Assembly (NCBI GenBank): GCA_016195085.1
Contig: JACQAG010000003.1
Span: forward strand, 48,894-112,893
Length of the DNA stretch: 64,000 nt
Direction: 5' to 3'
DNA from: Pseudomonadota bacterium
GTDB taxonomy: Bacteria > Pseudomonadota > Alphaproteobacteria > SHVZ01
Part shown: positions 17,384 to 26,771 of the stretch, piece by piece
How the letters are laid out: each line of letters opens with the position of its first letter
Numbering within the stretch: position 1 is the stretch's first letter
The notes under the pieces: generated by a model
The model's database searches: none
The model's input: only the letters and a program-made list of their open reading frames with translations
Told to the model about the DNA's origin: nothing
Position numbers and translations under genes: made by a program

Positions 17384-18403
17384 TCAGGCGAGCGAGCGGT
17401 ACCCGGGAAAACGGCCGAGGGTCTCGGCCTCATAGACGCCGCGGCAGATGGCGCGCGCCAGGCAGTCGGCGGCGAGGCTGCCGATCCTGGCCAACATCAG
17501 CGCATCGACCAGCGGCACGCGGCCGGTTGCGATCGCAAAGACCGTATCGCCGTCGAAGGGCGTGTGCGCCGGTCGGATCGCCCGGGCGAGCCCGTCCTGG
17601 GCCATGATCGCCACGCGCTCCGCCTCGGCCTTGCCGAGGGTGGCGTTGGTGGCGATGACCGCGATCGTCGTGTTGACGGCGGGCGAGGCGACCGAGGCCG
17701 CGGGCAAGGGCATCTCCAGGGCCAGCGGAATTGCACTCTTGGGCGGGCCGATTCCGCCGAACTCGCCGTCCTGCTCCAGGGCCCAGGCCCAGAAGTGCTT
17801 GCTGTCGCCGATGGTGACCGGCCCGTAGCTGTTGACGGCGACCAGCGCGCCGACTTCGATTCCATCCGACGTCACCGCCGAGGCGCTGCCGAGCCCGCCC
17901 TTCAGCCGATGCGCCTTGGCGCCGTAACCAGCGCCGACATTGCCCAGGAGAAAATCCTGAGCGGCGGCGGCAACCGCGTCCATCCCGAGCCGGCGATAGG
18001 GCGGCGTCTCGCCCCAGCTCTTGTCGCCGCCATTCACCAGATCAAAGAGGATCGCCGCGGGCACGATCGGAATCACGGCACTCCTAAGCACGAAGCCGCG
18101 GCCGTCGGCGGCGAGCCGGGCGACCACGCCCGAGGCCGCCTCCAGTCCGAACACCGAGCCGCCGCTCAAGACCACCGCGTCGGCGCGATCAACGAGGCAG
18201 CTCGGATCCAGCGCATGGATCTCTCTCGTGCCAGGCGCGCCGCCGCGGACATCGGCCGCCATCACCGCGCGCTGATCGGGCAAGACCACGCTGACCCCGG
18301 TCCAGGCGCGCGCATCCACCGCATTGCCGACGCGGATGCCGGCGACGTCGGTGATCAAATTGCGCGGGCCCGGACGCGCCGAGGGCTGCGAGGCGTCCGG
18401 CAC
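17384..18403 (-). CDS. P1-family (DmpA-type) aminopeptidase/esterase
   Basis: A 339-residue P1 (DmpA/L-aminopeptidase-D-esterase) hydrolase. It opens ITDVAGIRVGNA, has DRADAVVLSGGSVFGLEAAS, KGGLGSASAV, VNSYGPVTIGD and the late block SPAVNTTIAVIATNATLGK that holds the N-terminal nucleophile of the mature beta chain in related autoprocessing enzymes. It should release amino acids from peptides, beta-peptides or D-amino-acid amides. Translation begins at GTG 18403. Monocistronic, between two GC-rich palindromes. It fits the peptide and modified-amino-acid theme of the window. Confidence 0.88.
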   Translation of the reverse strand: MPDASQPSARPGPRNLITDVAGIRVGNAVDARAWTGVSVVLPDQRAVMAADVRGGAPGTREIHALDPSCLVDRADAVVLSGGSVFGLEAASGVVARLAADGRGFVLRSAVIPIVPAAILFDLVNGGDKSWGETPPYRRLGMDAVAAAAQDFLLGNVGAGYGAKAHRLKGGLGSASAVTSDGIEVGALVAVNSYGPVTIGDSKHFWAWALEQDGEFGGIGPPKSAIPLALEMPLPAASVASPAVNTTIAVIATNATLGKAEAERVAIMAQDGLARAIRPAHTPFDGDTVFAIATGRVPLVDALMLARIGSLAADCLARAICRGVYEAETLGRFPGYRSLA

Positions 18404-18429
18404 GGGCTAGGGCTTCTTGTCGCGGCTTG

Positions 18430-18531
18430 CCCCCACCCCGACCCTCCCCCGCTTCCGCGGAGGAGGGGGCAGGAGGCGATGCGTTCCGTTCCCTCCCCCA
18501 CCTCGGGTGGGGGAGGGTGAGGGTGGGGGCA
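18430..18531. repeat. GC-rich interrupted palindrome, copy 3
   Basis: Arms of the CCCCCACCCCGACCCTCCCC type face GGGGGAGGGTGAGGGTGGGG, with inner hairpins. It lies between the P1 peptidase gene and the downstream end of the small membrane protein gene on the same strand. Confidence 0.75.
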
Positions 18532-18567
18532 TCGTGGGATCGGAATTCCTATGGCGATGTCCGCGCA

Positions 18568-19107
18568 TCAGCGGGTCAGGCTCGGCCGCGGCATGCGGCC
18601 GCGGACGGGCGGCAGCGGCGCCGGCGCCCGGTCCTCGGGCTCGTCGTCCTTCAGCTCCATCTCCGCGGTGACTTTCGCGGCTTCGGCGTCGGCGACCTCG
18701 TCATTGCCGTAGCTCATGCCCACCAGCATGAAGGCGACGGCGAGGCCGGAGGCGGACAGGGCCGCCACCCCGCCCCAGATCCAGCCGAAATTGTAGCCGA
18801 CATTGGCGATGCCGATCCAAAAGGCGGCAAAGGCCAGCGCGGTGGACATCAGGAGAAAGGCGATGCGCCCCATGATCCTGAGGAGCCGGCTGGTCTTGAC
18901 CAGCTCGCGCATGGAGGTCTTGACCTCGGCCTCGCGGATCGCCGCCGCGATCTCCTTGCGCGCCAGCTTCTGCCAGTCGCTGAGCCGCATGCCCGACACG
19001 CCTTCCAGGCGCTCGAACACATCCTCCGGCTCCGGATTCTCGATCGCCTCGCGCAGTTCGGCGACGATCTCGTTGGCGCGTTCCTCAGCGGTCTTGCGCT
19101 TCGCCAC
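18568..19107 (-). CDS. hypothetical two-helix membrane protein
   Basis: A 179-residue protein of unknown function. A charged N-terminal half (AKRKTAEERANEIVAELREA, then SDWQKLARKEIAAAIREAEV) is probably helical and cytoplasmic. Two adjacent membrane spans follow around residues 80-130 (IAFLLMSTALAFAAFWIGIA and a second around GGVAALSASGLAVAFMLV), and the tail is acidic then Pro/Arg-rich. It starts 3 bases after the stop of the upstream gene, so the two form a pair. I recognise no family. Confidence 0.7.
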   Translation of the reverse strand: MAKRKTAEERANEIVAELREAIENPEPEDVFERLEGVSGMRLSDWQKLARKEIAAAIREAEVKTSMRELVKTSRLLRIMGRIAFLLMSTALAFAAFWIGIANVGYNFGWIWGGVAALSASGLAVAFMLVGMSYGNDEVADAEAAKVTAEMELKDDEPEDRAPAPLPPVRGRMPRPSLTR

Positions 19108-19110
19108 GGT

Positions 19111-19530
19111 TCAGCGATTTCCCGAGCCGTCGTTGAGCCAGCGTCGCATGGCCTCACCCACCGCTTCCGGGTGGCGCTCCAACAGCTCGGCGAATTTCTT
19201 GAGCGAGGCGGCCTTGATCCGTCCTTCGACCCGGCGGACGTCGATGAGCGCATCGACCATGTCGTCGGGTTCCGGCGGCGGCGGCGGCGGCGGCGCCATG
19301 CCCAAGGCCCGCGCCGCCGGACGGCGCGCCGACAATCCCGGTCCCTGGGTCAAACGCCGGGGCTCCGTCGCGGTCGGCAGGAAGGCAAGAGGGCCAAACG
19401 CGGGGGGCGCCCCGGTCGGGTGTCCGGGCGCGTGGGCCTGCCCGCCGCCGAAGCCGCGGGCCAGCACCGGCAGCACCACCAGCCCGCCGATGAAGAGGAT
19501 TGCAATGAGGATGACGGCAAACCCGCCCAC
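19111..19530 (-). CDS. hypothetical membrane-anchored protein with FliF-tail-like C-terminus
   Basis: A 139-residue protein. One N-terminal membrane span (AVILIAILFIGGLVVLPVLA) is followed by a long Pro/Gly/Ala-rich linker with a run of seven prolines, then a C-terminal helical block with RIKAASLKKFAELLERHPEA and AMRRWLND. That block is reminiscent of the C-terminal motif by which FliF (MS-ring) binds FliG, but the similarity is short and there are no basal-body genes nearby. It is probably co-expressed with the next gene (3-base gap). Function unknown. Confidence 0.6.
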   Translation of the reverse strand: MGGFAVILIAILFIGGLVVLPVLARGFGGGQAHAPGHPTGAPPAFGPLAFLPTATEPRRLTQGPGLSARRPAARALGMAPPPPPPPEPDDMVDALIDVRRVEGRIKAASLKKFAELLERHPEAVGEAMRRWLNDGSGNR

Positions 19531-19609
19531 GGCCGTTCCTTGAGCCCCCAGTGTCTCTATCCTATCTAAGCCCGATTGCGGCGCGGCTCAACCCGTCCGG
19601 CACGGCCGA

Positions 19610-20398
19610 TCACCCCCAGCGCTTTCGGCTGGCGAATTCGCCCATCAGCCGCCTGGGCTCATCGCTGTCCCAGGCGCCGGCGAACACCTTGATTCCGGCT
19701 TCGATCGCCTGGGAGACCGGCAGCTCCTCCCAGGCGCTTATGAGCGCTTTTTGCAGGCGAATGGCCCGGGGGCCGGCCTTGAGGAGAGCGTCGATCGCGC
19801 TCTCGACCGCGACCTCGAGGTCGCTCGCCCGCACGACGCGCTCGACCAGCCCCCAGCCGAGGGCGGTTTCGGCGAAAATGGTCTCGCCGAAGAGCAGGAG
19901 CTCGCGGGTGCGCCCCCAACCGATGAGTTGCGGCAATAAAGCGGCCTCGACGACCGAGGGGATGCCGACGCGGACCTCGGGCATGCCGAAGCTCGAGCGC
20001 GAGGAGGCGATGCGAATGTCCGCTGCCGCCGCGATCTCGAGCCCGGCTCCCAGCGCATAGCCGTCGATCCGCGCGATGACCGGAACCGGGAGTGCCCGCA
20101 ACGAGCGGCAGGTCTCATGAACGAGGCTGATGAAGCGCCGCGCGCCCGCGGCGTCCAGCCGGGCCATCTCCAGGATGTCGGCGCCGCCGATGAAGGCCTT
20201 CTCCCCGGCGCCGGTCAGCACCAGGCCGCGAAGTGCCTCCATGGGCGCCAGGCGATCGACCGTGGCGATGAACTCCGTCATCAGCGCGCTGCCCAATGTG
20301 TTGAGCTTGGCGCGGTTGTCGACGGTCACAGTGGCGATGGTTCCCTCTTTGCGGACATCGAGGCGAAGATCGATGCGCGGCGTCTGCGTGTCGGGCAT
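19610..20398 (-). CDS. enoyl-CoA hydratase/isomerase (crotonase) family protein
   Basis: A 262-residue crotonase-fold enzyme. The oxyanion-hole segments are EKAFIGGADILEM and IDGYALGAGLEIAAAADIRI, and FGMPEVRVGIPSVV carries a Glu at one catalytic position. The usual glycine-rich stretch after it is changed, so whether it hydrates, isomerises or cleaves an acyl-CoA is uncertain. The start at 20398 follows GAGGAG. It is divergent from the binding-protein gene at 20527. Confidence 0.88.
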   Translation of the reverse strand: MPDTQTPRIDLRLDVRKEGTIATVTVDNRAKLNTLGSALMTEFIATVDRLAPMEALRGLVLTGAGEKAFIGGADILEMARLDAAGARRFISLVHETCRSLRALPVPVIARIDGYALGAGLEIAAAADIRIASSRSSFGMPEVRVGIPSVVEAALLPQLIGWGRTRELLLFGETIFAETALGWGLVERVVRASDLEVAVESAIDALLKAGPRAIRLQKALISAWEELPVSQAIEAGIKVFAGAWDSDEPRRLMGEFASRKRWG

Positions 20399-20526
20399 GG
20401 ACGGACTCCTCGTCGGCGGGCTTGGGCATCGGCGCGGCTTCCGCGATTGCGGTCCCGGCGCCGCCAGTCCACTCTAGCCTGATCAACGCAAGGCCCCGAG
20501 ACAGGGGTCGGGAAGAGGAGGCGCCG

Positions 20527-22113
20527 ATGATCGGTCTTGGCCGTCGAATTGCATTCGCGACCCTGGCGATCGGGGTCATCGCCGGGCTCGAAGGGGCCTG
20601 GGCTGAGGAGCCGAAGCGCGGCGGCATCCTCAACGTCGCCGTCACCGCCGAGCCGCCGACCACGGACTGCCATGCTTCGGGCACCTTCGCCACCATCCAT
20701 CACGTGGCGCCGCACTATTCGACCCTGCTCAAGGTCGATGCCGAGCGCTATCCCGAAATCGTCGGCGACGTGGCGCAGTCCTGGGAGGTTGCAGCCGACG
20801 GCCTCACCTACGTCTTCAAGCTCCGGCCGAATGTGGTGTTCCATGATGGGACCCCATTCACCTCGGCCGACGTCAGGGCGAGCTGGGAGCGGCTCAAGAA
20901 CCCGCCGGAAGGGATCGCCTCGCTCCGCAAGGAGACCTTCTCCAACATTCGCGCCATCGAGGTGCCGGATGCCGGCACCGTCGTCATCCGGGTCACGGAG
21001 AAGGACCAGTCCATGCCGGCGATCTTCGCCAGCCCGTGGAACTGCCTTTACAGCGCTGCCAAGCTCAAATCCGACCCGCGCTATCCCGAGAAGACGGTGA
21101 TGGGCACTGGTCCGTTCCGCTTCGTCGAGCGGGTGCCGGGCTCGCATTGGGTGGGCGAGCGCTTCGAGAAATACTTCGTGCCCGGCCAACCCTATCTCGA
21201 CGGCTTCCGCAATGTGCTGTTGAGCTCGTCTGCGCTCATCAACTCGCTCCAGGGCGGGCAGGTCGACGTGGAGTTCCGCGGCGTGACCCCGGCCGAGCGG
21301 GATCGGCTGGTGCAGGCTCTTGGGCCTAAGATCAAGGCCGAGGAGAGCCCGTTCCTGATCATGCTGCTGCTCGCCTTCAACACCGAGCGGCCGCCTTTCA
21401 ACGATGCCCGCGTGCGCCGCGCGCTGTCGCTTGCCATCGACCGCTGGAGCGGCGGCGAGGCGTTGGGGCGCACCACGATCCTCAAACATGTGGGCGGCAT
21501 GCTCAGGCCCGGCTACGCGCTGGCGCCGGAGCCGGCCGAGCTGGAAAAGCTGCCGGGCTGGGGCCGCTCTCCGGCGGCGAGCCGGGAGGAGGCGCGGCGT
21601 CTCTTGAAGGAAGCCGGGATCGGCAATTTGAGCTTCAAGCTCGCCAATCGCAGCATCGCCCAGCCCTATGGGCCGCTCGCGGTCTATCTCATCGATCAAT
21701 GGCGGCAGATCGGCGTCACCGTCGAACAGGTGTCCTTGGAGACTGCGGCCTATTTCAACACGCTCGCCAATGGCACCTTCGATGTCGCGGTCGAGTTCCA
21801 AACCGACTACATCGACGATCCCAGCGTGCAATGGACCAAATACCTTTCCCATGACCGTTCGAATGCCAATTCGGCGCGCTATATCGACCGCGAGGTCGAT
21901 AGCCTGTTCGACCGCCAACGCCGCGCCGGCGATGCGGCCGAGCGGCGCCAATTGCTGCGGCAGCTCGAGGCGAGAGTGATCGAGCAGGGCTACTGGGCGC
22001 CGCTCTTCTGGTATCAGCGCATCGTGATGCATGGCGAGGCGGTCAAGGGCTGGCGGGTGACGCCCAGCTACCTCATCAACCAGGATTACGCGACGATTTG
22101 GCTGGCACGGTAG
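20527..22113 (+). CDS. ABC transporter substrate-binding protein, family 5, orphan
   Basis: A 528-residue periplasmic binding protein. The start at 20527 follows GGAAGAGGAGG and gives a leader whose hydrophobic core ATLAIGVIAGLEGAWA ends before EEPKRGGILNVAVTAEPPTT. Family features include FKLRPNVVFHDGTPFTSADV, MGTGPFRFVERVPG and RRALSLAIDRWSGGEAL. It is not one of the four-cysteine paralogues. No permease is adjacent; a small AAA ATPase gene follows after 10 bases but is not an ABC-importer ATPase. Confidence 0.9.
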   Translation: MIGLGRRIAFATLAIGVIAGLEGAWAEEPKRGGILNVAVTAEPPTTDCHASGTFATIHHVAPHYSTLLKVDAERYPEIVGDVAQSWEVAADGLTYVFKLRPNVVFHDGTPFTSADVRASWERLKNPPEGIASLRKETFSNIRAIEVPDAGTVVIRVTEKDQSMPAIFASPWNCLYSAAKLKSDPRYPEKTVMGTGPFRFVERVPGSHWVGERFEKYFVPGQPYLDGFRNVLLSSSALINSLQGGQVDVEFRGVTPAERDRLVQALGPKIKAEESPFLIMLLLAFNTERPPFNDARVRRALSLAIDRWSGGEALGRTTILKHVGGMLRPGYALAPEPAELEKLPGWGRSPAASREEARRLLKEAGIGNLSFKLANRSIAQPYGPLAVYLIDQWRQIGVTVEQVSLETAAYFNTLANGTFDVAVEFQTDYIDDPSVQWTKYLSHDRSNANSARYIDREVDSLFDRQRRAGDAAERRQLLRQLEARVIEQGYWAPLFWYQRIVMHGEAVKGWRVTPSYLINQDYATIWLAR

Positions 22114-22123
22114 GCACCCTCAG

Positions 22124-22906
22124 ATGAGCGCGCGGCGATTCCTTGCTGCGATCCAACGCCGCGACGATGTCGCTCCTTCCGGGGCGTTTCCCTGGTCGGT
22201 GCCGCTCATCCGCGATCTTCAGGCGATTGAGTTTTCAACGCCGGTGACGTTCCTCGTCGGCGAGAACGGCTCGGGCAAATCGACGGTGCTCGAAGGGATC
22301 GCGGCGGGCATGTCGGCGGCGGCGGCCGGCAGCCGCGATCTGCAGCGGGACGAGACCCTTGTCGCCGCGCGCGAATTCGCCAAAGGCTTCCGCTTCGTGC
22401 GGCAGCGGCATGCGAAGACCCGGATGTTCATGCGCGCCGAGGACGCCTTCGGCTTTGTCCGGCGCTTTGCCGACGAGGTCCGGGTGCAGGAAAGAATGCC
22501 GGACAGTCCGGACAAGCAGTCCGAGATTTTATGGGCGAAGGTAAACCAAGCGGCGTTCGAGGTGCGATACGGCGGTGACCTCGATGCGCAATCGCATGGC
22601 GAGACGTTTCTGAAGATATTGGCCGAACGGCTGGCGCCGGAAGGGCTCTATTTCCTTGATGAGCCGGAGACGCCCCTCTCGCCGCAGCGCCTCCTGGCTC
22701 TCATGGGCCTGATCAAGGACCGGGTCGAGCGGGGATGCCAATTCGTCATCGCCACGCACTCGCCCATTTTGATGGGGCAACCCGATGCGACCATCCTATC
22801 GTTTCATGATGGCCGCATCGAACCTGTCGCCTATGACGACATCGAGCACGTCCGCATCACCAGGGCATTCCTGAACGACCGCGAGCGCTTTCTGCGACGC
22901 TTGTAG
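22124..22906 (+). CDS. AAA/ABC-type ATPase (SMC/RecF-like nucleotide-binding domain)
   Basis: A 260-residue soluble ATPase. Walker A is GENGSGKST at residues 46-54, Walker B LYFLDEPET near 180, and the H-loop FVIATHSPILM near 210. The family resembles stand-alone AAA_21-type predicted ATPases, which lack transporter C-terminal domains. The signature position holds SHGET rather than LSGGQ, as often in this group. It sits 10 bases after the orphan binding-protein gene and converges on the NitT-type binding-protein gene, 9 bases apart. The role is unknown; relatives occur in defence and DNA-repair settings, but no partner nuclease is present here. Confidence 0.8.
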   Translation: MSARRFLAAIQRRDDVAPSGAFPWSVPLIRDLQAIEFSTPVTFLVGENGSGKSTVLEGIAAGMSAAAAGSRDLQRDETLVAAREFAKGFRFVRQRHAKTRMFMRAEDAFGFVRRFADEVRVQERMPDSPDKQSEILWAKVNQAAFEVRYGGDLDAQSHGETFLKILAERLAPEGLYFLDEPETPLSPQRLLALMGLIKDRVERGCQFVIATHSPILMGQPDATILSFHDGRIEPVAYDDIEHVRITRAFLNDRERFLRRL

Positions 22907-22915
22907 CATCTCGCC

Positions 22916-23974
22916 TCACCGATACGCCTTCGCCTCGGCAGCGATCGCGGCTGCGTCGAACTTGTTGATGTCGCCGACGAGGTCGTTGGTGACGAGATCG
23001 GTCGCCGCCACCTTCTCCTTGATCACGCCCCATTTCAGCATGAACTCGGCATAGGCGGCGTAGTTCTCGACCGAGCTTTCGCCCCAGCGGGTGACGCCGC
23101 CGCGCTCCAGACGCCAGTTGCGCGCCCGGGCTTCCAGCGTCTTCACATCGTCGCGGATCGCGGTCGCCTCGTCCTTGCCGGTTGGCTTGGTCTGCGGGAA
23201 TACCTCGTAGAGGATGCGCACCGCAGCCTCGGGATTGGCCATGGCGAAGACGGTGCCGCGGGCATAGCCCTGGGCGAGCGCCACCGCCTCGGGCCGGCGC
23301 TTCTGCAAGGTCGCTTCGAGGGCAATGAAGCCGTTCGAGGGATAGCGGTCGATGTCCTTGGTATCGAGCATGCGCAACTTGACGCCGGCATTCTCGACCA
23401 TCGCATATTGCGTGTCGAATTGGCTCAAGGCGTCGACCTGCTTCGAGCGCAGCAAAGCTGCGGTCTGCGCCCCCTCGCCGGCGACGACGAGATTCACGTC
23501 CTTGTCCGGATCCATGCCGTTGGTCGCCGCCAGCGCGCGGGCGATGATGAGCCCGCCCGAGGCCATCGAGATCAAGCCGATATTCTTGCCCTTGAGATCG
23601 GCAAAGCTTTTGACCGGGCTCTCCTCCGGCACGGCGATACCGTAGATGTTGCCTTGATAGGCCGTATAGAAGACCTTGGCCTTGACCCCTTGCGGCCGGA
23701 TGATGGCCAAGGGCTCGACCGAGGGCAGCGAATAGGGCAGATCGCCGGTCGCCACCAGCTTCACGCAATCGGTCGAGCCCGGCAGCGGCGCCAGCTCGAT
23801 CTTGAGGCCGTCCTTGGCGAACCAGCCGAGCTTGGTGGCGATCGCGAAGGGGGCCGCGGCCGCGCTCACCGTCCTGGCGCACCAGCCGACCTTGACCAAG
23901 GTCTCAGCCTCGGCCGGAACGGGGACGGCGCCGGCAAACGCGGCCGCAAGCACGATGGCAACAGCGTGTTTCAC
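22916..23974 (-). CDS. NitT/TauT-type ABC transporter substrate-binding protein
   Basis: A 352-residue periplasmic binding protein of the NMT1/SsuA-like class. The GTG start at 23974 gives the leader KHAVAIVLAAAFAGAVPVPA, with mature protein from about ETLVKVGWC. The core shows FAIATKLGWFAKDGLKIEL, then SFADLKGKNIGLISM and GEGAQTAALLRSKQVDALSQ. It is the last of three overlapping genes (GTGA with the permease). Such systems import sulfonates, pyrimidine precursors or aromatic acids; the ligand here is not evident. Two cysteines in the mature domain (VGWC and TDC) are unusual for the group. Confidence 0.9.
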   Translation of the reverse strand: MKHAVAIVLAAAFAGAVPVPAEAETLVKVGWCARTVSAAAAPFAIATKLGWFAKDGLKIELAPLPGSTDCVKLVATGDLPYSLPSVEPLAIIRPQGVKAKVFYTAYQGNIYGIAVPEESPVKSFADLKGKNIGLISMASGGLIIARALAATNGMDPDKDVNLVVAGEGAQTAALLRSKQVDALSQFDTQYAMVENAGVKLRMLDTKDIDRYPSNGFIALEATLQKRRPEAVALAQGYARGTVFAMANPEAAVRILYEVFPQTKPTGKDEATAIRDDVKTLEARARNWRLERGGVTRWGESSVENYAAYAEFMLKWGVIKEKVAATDLVTNDLVGDINKFDAAAIAAEAKAYR

Positions 23975-24767
23975 AGTCGTCCTCCCTTTTCCGGCCCTGT
24001 CGCGCCGGCGAATTTCTCCGATGGGTCCCAGAATAGAATGCGCCGCCGCAAGAGCTGGATGCAGCGGTTCAGCAGGAGCCCGACGATCGAGAGCACGAAC
24101 AAGACCGAGAACTGTCCGGCCACGTCCATGGTGAAGTTCATGGCGCTGATGAGCATGCCGAGCCCGGCTTGGGCGCCGATGAATTCCGCGACGATGGCGC
24201 CGATGAGGGCGAAGATCATCGAGATCTCGAGACCGGCCATGATGAAGGGCAGCGCATTCGGCAGCCGCAGCATCCAGAAGATCTGGGCATCGCTGGCGGC
24301 GAGCGAGCGCATGAGGTTGACCCGGTCCTCGTCCGCCGAGCGCAGGCCCACGATGGTGTTGACCATGAGCGGGAAGAAGGCGACCAAGGCGGCGTTCACC
24401 ACCTTCGAGGTGAGCCCGAGCCCGAACCAGATGATGATGAGCGGCGCCAGCGCCACCTTCGGCATGGACTGGAACATGACGACATAGGGGTAGAGGAAAT
24501 ACTCGATGGGACGGCTCATCGCAATCACGGTGCCGAGCGCGAAGGCGAGCACCGTGCCCACCGCGAAGCCGAGCAAGGTGGCGCTCAAGGTCGCCCAGAG
24601 ATGCGGCCAATAGAGCCCGCCGACGAAGCCGCGATAAAGGGCTAGAAACACGTTCGACGGCGCCGGCAGGACGAACATCGGTATTGCCAAGCTACGCACC
24701 ATCAGCTCCCAGAGCGCCAGACCGACTACCAGGAACAGCGCACTAAGCGCGAGATTGCGGGGCGTGT

Positions 24768-24771
<4 letters not shown>
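23971..24771 (-). CDS. NitT/TauT-type ABC transporter permease
   Basis: A 266-residue permease with about six membrane spans. The EAA loop is recognisable at SLAASDAQIFWMLRLPNALP, followed by FIMAGLEISMIFALIGAIVA, the SsuC/TauC/ThiX pattern. The GTG at 24771 overlaps the ATPase stop by GTGA. It forms the channel for the binding protein encoded downstream. Confidence 0.92.
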
Positions 24772-25559
<788 letters not shown>

Positions 25560-25576
25560 GCTCGTCGGGCTCCTCC

Positions 25577-25697
25577 CTAGTGTCCCGCCCCTGAAATTCG
25601 TCCGCGAATTTCAGGGATAAGCGGGCCACTAATCTATTGAGTCTAGTGTGATTCAGATTCCGAAGTTCGCGGACGAACTTCGGAATCATCACACTAG
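25577..25697. repeat. 121-bp bipartite palindromic element, copy 1
   Basis: Hairpin A (about 25577-25632) has arms CCTGAAATTCG and CGAATTTCAGG around loop TCCG, nested in outer TAGTGTCCCGC/GCGGGCCACTA. Hairpin B (about 25643-25697) has arms TTCCGAAGTTCG and CGAACTTCGGAA around a four-base loop, nested in CTAGTGTGAT/ATCACACTAG. Copies at 28355 and 35067 share size, order and orientation. Each lies just upstream of a minus-strand gene with hairpin A nearest that gene. Confidence 0.9.
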
Positions 25698-25772
25698 CCT
25701 GTCGTCCTTCGCGGGCGCCTAGGAATCCCCTTCACCCAGCTTCGGCTCGGCTCGGCTTCGCCTCGCCAAGCC

Positions 25773-26771
25773 TTAGCAACCCTCTCCCCCACTGGGGGAG
25801 AGGGCGATGCCGTGCTCCTGATTGACCCTCGTGACGGTGAGCGCCCCCAGACTGCCGCCGCCGCCAGCATCCAGCACCGTTCCGAAGCCGGCGTCGTGGA
25901 GGGTGGCTTCGGTCGAGCGGTCCTTGGACAAAGCCAAGGCGCCGGCATCGATGAGGAGGCGGTTGTCGGCAGGGCGGTGACCGATGACGGAGGCGAGCAC
26001 CGAAACGGCAATATCGTCTCGGGCGCAGGAGCCGATCTCGGCCTGGAACAGATCGCCGAACATGTAGACGCCGCACCTGACCTCGGTGACCCCGTCATAG
26101 CCAGTGCCATGGAGTGCCGTCGGCGTCGAGCCCATGGTCACCACCGGGGCGGGCAGGCCTTCCGCCCTGAGGTGCTCGGCCGCCCGCACCGCGGCCCGGC
26201 GCTCCTCTTCGGCCACGCGCTGGGCATCGGCCGGCGATCGGCAGGCATAGGAATGGCCGGCATGGGTCAAGACGCCCATGAGCTTGGCGCCGGGGGAGTT
26301 GTGAAGCACGGCGCCGATGTCGAGGAGCGCACGCGACTCGGGCATGACGCCGCTCCGCCGTTCGCCGCAATCGACCTCGATCAGCACCTCGAAGCGGGCG
26401 CCGAGCGCCACACCGCAGGCTCCGATCGCCCGCGCGGCCTCGAGATCGTCGGTGAGCACGGTCATGCGTACGCCCCGGCGCATGAGGCCGGCCACCTGCT
26501 CCAGCTTCGCCGGAGTGATGCACACGGCATATTGGATGTCGCTGATGCCGTTGCCGGCGAAGTACTCGGCTTCCTTGAGGGTGGAGACGGTGATGCCGCC
26601 GAAATTGCCGGCGGTGGCGATGCGGGCGACGTCGATGGACTTGGCGGTCTTCATGTGCGGACGAAGCGCCACGCCGAAGCGCTTGAGACGCTCGGTCACC
26701 GCCGCCGTGTTGCGGGCAAGGCGCCGACGGTCGAGGACGAGCGACGGCGTCGAGAGATCGGCGAGCCTCAT
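25773..26771 (-). pseudogene. D-threonine aldolase/D-serine-dehydratase-like protein, C-terminus lost in a palindrome
   Basis: Fold-type III PLP enzyme of the DSD1/D-threonine-aldolase family: 332 residues against a usual 370-380. The PLP Lys lies in LRPHMKTAKS; EVLIEVDCGERRSGV, THAGHSYAC and VVTMGSTPT are also canonical. The family sequence stops just after VNQEHG: the last ten codons (IALSPSGGEGC) are read from a GC palindrome at 25780-25804. The usual C-terminal domain, with the PNHxC metal ligands, is missing. It is likely inactive or altered. The start overlaps the stop of the M81 gene (ATGA), so the pair was an operon. The truncated protein could still fold as the barrel. Confidence 0.75.
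25780..25804. repeat. short GC palindrome fused to the aldolase 3' end
   Basis: CCCTCTCCCCC and GGGGGAGAGGG are 11-bp perfect arms around a three-base centre. It is a single-hairpin relative of the larger GC palindromes elsewhere in the window. It supplies the last codons of the truncated aldolase, whose TAA stop is at 25773-25775. Confidence 0.8.

Noticed and set aside
22124..22906. AAA ATPase considered as the ATPase of the neighbouring orphan binding protein
   Set aside because: It lacks the LSGGQ signature and transporter-type C-terminal domain, and no permease is present.
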